Positions 60,543 to 64,000 of a stretch of DNA of 64,000 nucleotides are shown here, in pieces. This stretch comes from Vespula vulgaris (taxonomy: Eukaryota; Arthropoda; Insecta; Hymenoptera; Vespidae), in contig NC_066592.1 in NCBI RefSeq assembly GCF_905475345.1, positions 6,067,501-6,131,500 on the forward strand, in the 5' to 3' direction. The notes under the pieces are model-generated. The model was not told where the DNA came from. It worked only from the letters and a program-made list of their open reading frames with translations, and searched no databases. Each line of letters opens with the position of its first letter. Within the stretch, counting starts at the first letter, position 1. A program made the position numbers and the translations under genes.

Positions 60543-61480
60543 CTTCCATTTACATGGAAATATCTTCTGAACCAAAAGTCGTAAAAATTTGAAACAAATA
60601 CCATTTTAAAGGGCAAAATTTTCTTTATTTTTTTATGATATTGTTAATAATTAATTAACAATTTGTTATAAACAATTTTTATAAACAAATTCTTACGGAC
60701 TTGATTCATCGTATTTTGCAAAAAAAAGCAAAATTCAGATCTACAAAATTATATAAATTAATAAATAATTAATAAACATTATTTTTTTTATAAAAAAAAT
60801 CATTTTTTTTATATTATTAATAGCCACTTCTTTCATTTACACGGGAATATCTCCGAAACTAAAAGTCGTAGAGACTCGAATCAAATATCATTAAAAAATG
60901 CAGATTTTTCTCTATTTGTTAAAGCGTATTGTTAATAATTAACAATTTGTTATAAACAATTTTTATAAACAAATTCTTACGAACATTATTTATTTTATTT
61001 TGCAAAAAATATTCAGATCTCGACTGATTTATAAAATTATATAAACTAATGAATAATTAATAAACAAATTCTTTGTTTATTGCAAAAAAATTTTTTTATA
61101 TTATAAATAGCTATATCTTCCATTTACATGAGTATATCTTTGGAACTAATCGTCATAGAGATTTGAAACGAATACCATTTTAAAGGACAGAGTTTTTTCT
61201 ATTTTTTAATCATATTATTAAGAATTAATTAATAATTTGTTATAAATAATTTTTATAAACAAATTGTTAAGAATTTGGTTCATTTTATTTTTCAAACAAA
61301 ATTCAGGTTTTGGTTACTTTATAAAATTACATAAATTAATAAATAATAATAAATAATTAATAAACAAATCCTTTATTTATTGAAGAAACAATCGTTTCTT
61401 TATTATTAGTAACCACTTCTTCCACTTACATGTGAATATTTGCAAAACTGAAATTCGTACAAACTTTAAATAAATACGCT
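60543..61480 (+). repeat. Tandem array of a ~287-bp unit (3 copies plus a partial)
   Basis: Units start at the repeated (t)ccatttacatg word at 60547, 60834, 61121 and 61423 (spacing 287, 287 and 302). Each begins with a segment like atctccgaaactaaaagtcg, followed by a cttgaaa-type word. They continue with tttgttataaacaattttta and end in a long aat/taa-rich part with aataattaataaaca. Copies are diverged by substitutions and small indels. Confidence 0.8.
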
Positions 61481-61542
61481 AACTAAGCACAAAGTAAATG
61501 CAGTGTAAGCAGAGAGTAAAGCGTAGGAGAAACGCTTGAATA

Positions 61543-61827
61543 GGAGTTTATAAATATCTTATAAACTAATAACTTTTCGACATATATGGACTAATAATAT
61601 TTCATAAAATATATCAAGTTGCATCGATCAATGTAGTCAAAAATATATAATTTCGTTTAAAAAATACAGTTAATCTTCATATATCCTTTATGTGTCCTCT
61701 TGCAAGAAGATTATTATTATTATATTATGGCTCTTTCAGCACAGTATAACTTTTGTTAACAAAGTTTCTCCATATCGTCAAAAAGAACGAAGATATTCAA
61801 AGTAATTAAAGTTATTGCTCCATCCTA
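61543..61827 (-). repeat. Right terminal inverted repeat
   Basis: Reverse complement of the left repeat at 59740-59998, with additional short insertions (for example an extra aattacttt near its outer edge). Confidence 0.7.
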
Positions 61828-61846
61828 CATGTATGTGTATATTTGC

Positions 61847-61849
<3 letters not shown>

Positions 61850-61894
<45 letters not shown>
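61850..61894. repeat. (TA)n microsatellite at right end of element
   Basis: TA run of about 45 bp immediately outside the right terminal inverted repeat. Confidence 0.95.
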
Positions 61895-61897
<3 letters not shown>

Positions 61898-62488
61898 TAT
61901 ACCGCGATTTTCCATTTCAGAACATATTATACATTTTCGCTTTAATTAGTTCTCGTAGAATTCGAATAATTGGTTTAAAGGCTTTCATCGGTATCGACCG
62001 ATACAAGATTATATACGATTTACAATAATGTCCTCGTGTAATCCAGAGTAAGGAAAATTCGTCGTTACAGAGAGATCGAGAAATTATATATTCTATCGTA
62101 ATCTTTTATATTTAAAAAAAATATATGTACATTCAAAGAAGATTTTCTTATCGCATGTTTTGCAGTGACACCGGTGAATTCTTATACACGTACTACGTAT
62201 ACATTTTATGTGTGTGTGCGTATATATACGCAGTACGTATACATAGAGATGACACATGACCCGTGATAGCCGTTTTTCCCAAGAATTCCTAGCACGTTCT
62301 AGGTAGCGCCTTGTTAAAAATTTCAGGAGTCTCTCCTCGAACCGACGGATCTTCCATTCAAGTCGAATCCGTGCTTGTAACGCTTCTCTCGGGACTTTTA
62401 CTTCGGCCTCTAGACGAGCTGGTACTGCGGAAAATAGTCTCTCTTTCTCACCCTCTCTCTTTCTCTTTCCCTCTTTGTCTGTGTATAC

Positions 62489-62542
<54 letters not shown>
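62489..62542. repeat. (TA)n microsatellite
   Basis: TA run with a tac interruption near its start. Confidence 0.95.
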
Positions 62543-62545
<3 letters not shown>

Positions 62546-63121
62546 ATCTCTTTCTCTCATTCTCGTAAAAGGACTCTGTCGTTTTCGATGTAGTGGCAAC
62601 ATAACGATAAACGTAAATACGATCGATAGTCTCGCTCAAAGCTATTGTCACTATCTTTATCGTTTCTCGTAAACATTTGAAATTCAAACTCGATTTCTCG
62701 TTCTTTCTCCTTTTTTTTTCATAGTTATAAACACGTTCAATGCTCTTCCAACGAGTTTGCACGAATATTAGTTAGGAAATGTTTAAACGATGGAAGAATC
62801 GTTTTTCCGGCGATTTTCTTTCTAAAGAGAGGATAAAAAGCAAACTTTGAAAATGTGGTAAGATCAACAACGAGGATCAAGACCGTAATGAAGAACGAGA
62901 TCGCTCTCGAGAAAATTTATCGTAAGAAAGTCCATTAATCCATAGCTTTATTATAGTCTGGATATCTTTTATCGATAGGGAAGTGTAGATAAGTAAAATA
63001 ATTGAGAGTTTCATTTTTATCGGAAATTCGACATGGTTTTGTTGTTGGATGGAAAATATGAAAAGCAAAATTAAAGAAGATAGAGTCACTCTATATCACT
63101 CCCTTTCTTTCGTTCACTCTT

Positions 63122-63276
63122 CTACTCTTCTACTGGATCAAGCTTTTTTTTGAGTTTTTTATTTATCAAGTCAAAAGTTGAGAGAAGAGATACTTTGCCG
63201 TCTTGTTCGGTTCTGGACGTCGCAAAAAGGCAAACTTTGTTTCTTCTTATCGCGTGAGCTGCGGCATCGCGTGCAA
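63122..63276 (-). CDS. Weak terminal-exon candidate, minus strand
   Basis: On the minus strand a CT tract of more than 80 bases ends in accctcttttaag (AG at plus 63278-63277). After two bases a frame is open 50 codons to TAG at 63122-63124. It begins A-R-D-A-A-A-H-A-I-R-R-N-K and has a lysine-rich end. Entry phase is 1. An aataaa hexamer (minus strand, near 63160) lies inside the frame. A second frame is open 34 codons. No family is recognised; chance remains likely. Confidence 0.2.
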
Positions 63277-63317
63277 CTTAAAAGAGGGTGAGAGAGAAAG
63301 AGAAAGAGAGGGAAGAC

Positions 63318-63318
<1 letters not shown>

Positions 63319-63387
<69 letters not shown>
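63319..63387. repeat. (GA)n microsatellite
   Basis: Clean GA run of about 65 bp with gaca units at its left end. Confidence 0.95.
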
Positions 63388-63389
<2 letters not shown>

Positions 63390-64000
63390 GAAAAAAAGAG
63401 AACATTCGAGTTTAGCCAAATGGAAAAAATAAGAGAGTTAACTGAAAAATGCGCGGATTGGACTAAACTTTTTAAAAGGCGATTTCCATAATTGGAGATA
63501 CCGCAGAAATATTATCGTCCATTAACGTCTCCACTTTCGGGGGGTTACGTCTACGACGATTTCACGCGAAATTATCTCTCGCGAACGGATGACGGCCATT
63601 TCAAGGAAAGAGCTTATTTAAAGGTAGCAAAAATAAGACGTGAAAATCCTTTTTCCGATTTATACGATTAGATCCCGTTTTTTCTCTCTCTCTTTTTTTT
63701 TATTAATCTTTTTCTTTCTTTTTTCTTTTTTACGAATTTATTCGTCCCTTGGTAATGCATTGCATTATTTATTTCGTTAACACTTCAAAAATGTATTTAA
63801 GTGATCGAATTAAACGTATATACTTTTTGATTATCATCGATTACGAGCATTTGGTGCCACGTTTAATGGAATATTTTTCAACGATTTTAATTATAAACGT
63901 ATGTATGAAAAGTACTCGACTAATTATGAATTTCGCGCACAATTTTCGTATTCTCGTCGTCCGATGTAAAAGCTTAAACGAAACATAGACTTTGGTGGCA

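Larger units (their letters stand above)
59730..61830. mobile_element. Foldback/MITE-like DNA transposon with long TIRs
   Basis: Left sequence 59740-59998 and the reverse complement of about 61543-61827 align over roughly 260 bp. Shared words in the same order include aggatg.agcaataacttt, gaatatct, ctttttgac/aagacatgga, ggag.aactttgtt, tattttttaaa, cattgatc.atg and cgaaaa.ttattagttta. They are diverged and contain small gaps, so the insertion is old. The interior has no open frame and is much more A+T-rich and CpG-poor than the flanks, so no transposase is encoded: a non-autonomous element. The interior also carries a tandem array. No target-site duplication can be defined because both ends run into TA microsatellites. 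The superfamily is not assigned. Confidence 0.72.
61895..64000. other. Non-coding block to right edge
   Basis: A+T-rich DNA with TA and GA microsatellites and T-rich runs. Apart from the minus-strand candidate at 63122-63276, the frames here come from repeats (poly-Ile/Tyr, poly-Arg/Glu). Nothing identifies the exon expected to follow 57784-57870, so that exon presumably lies beyond the window. Confidence 0.5.

Noticed and set aside
1..64000. Known conserved insect microRNAs, rRNA genes, CRISPR arrays, bacterial operons
   Set aside because: I looked by eye for common miRNA seeds, rRNA-like sequence and regularly spaced repeats and saw none; a computational search would be more sensitive.

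Overview
This is eukaryotic, almost entirely non-coding DNA. It is A+T-rich yet contains many CpG-bearing words (tcga, cgaa, tcgt). It is crowded with long (GA)n/(CT)n, (TA)n, (CA)n and (TAA)n microsatellites, and it shows GT-AG splice signals with long pyrimidine tracts. No bacterial-style operon, rRNA gene, intact tRNA gene or CRISPR array is visible. The composition suggests an insect, most like an aculeate hymenopteran (bee, wasp or ant); that is an inference from composition, not from an identified gene. I did not recognise any complete protein family.

Most of the window reads like the 5' end and long introns of one or more plus-strand genes. The best exon candidates on that strand are a spliced leader exon with a start codon (3864-3946), a CpG-rich promoter-like stretch (about 6455-6600) leading to an exon that ends 13 codons after a well-placed ATG (7438-7476), a 27-nt microexon (30815-30841), a 40-nt exon that itself begins with a perfect 5' splice site (31744-31783), a small GC-rich exon near 46.74 kb, and a first coding exon (57784-57870) that points out of the window to the right. 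Several of these can be joined with matching phases into a short serine/arginine-rich N-terminus, but only transcript data could prove that. On the minus strand three stretches have both a strong acceptor and a strong donor (47645-47893, 37027-37137, 19987-20026).

The clearest non-genic structure lies at about 59.73-61.83 kb. It is a very A+T-rich repeat element with long, diverged terminal inverted repeats of about 260 bp. Inside is an array of a roughly 287-bp unit with one partial copy in the opposite orientation. Both ends abut (TA)n microsatellites. This looks like a non-autonomous foldback/MITE-type transposon.

Other structures are a tRNA-derived SINE-like patch with two RNA polymerase III B-box matches near 34.2 kb, a GC-rich island with three consecutive perfect hairpins near 44.0 kb, a near-perfect 16-bp hairpin at 56.06 kb, and an orphan minus-strand protein-like ORF ending in a three-copy 20-bp tandem repeat at 19.14-19.42 kb. 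Open frames that start at strong acceptors are so common here that single-ended exon calls must be treated as weak; confidences reflect this.
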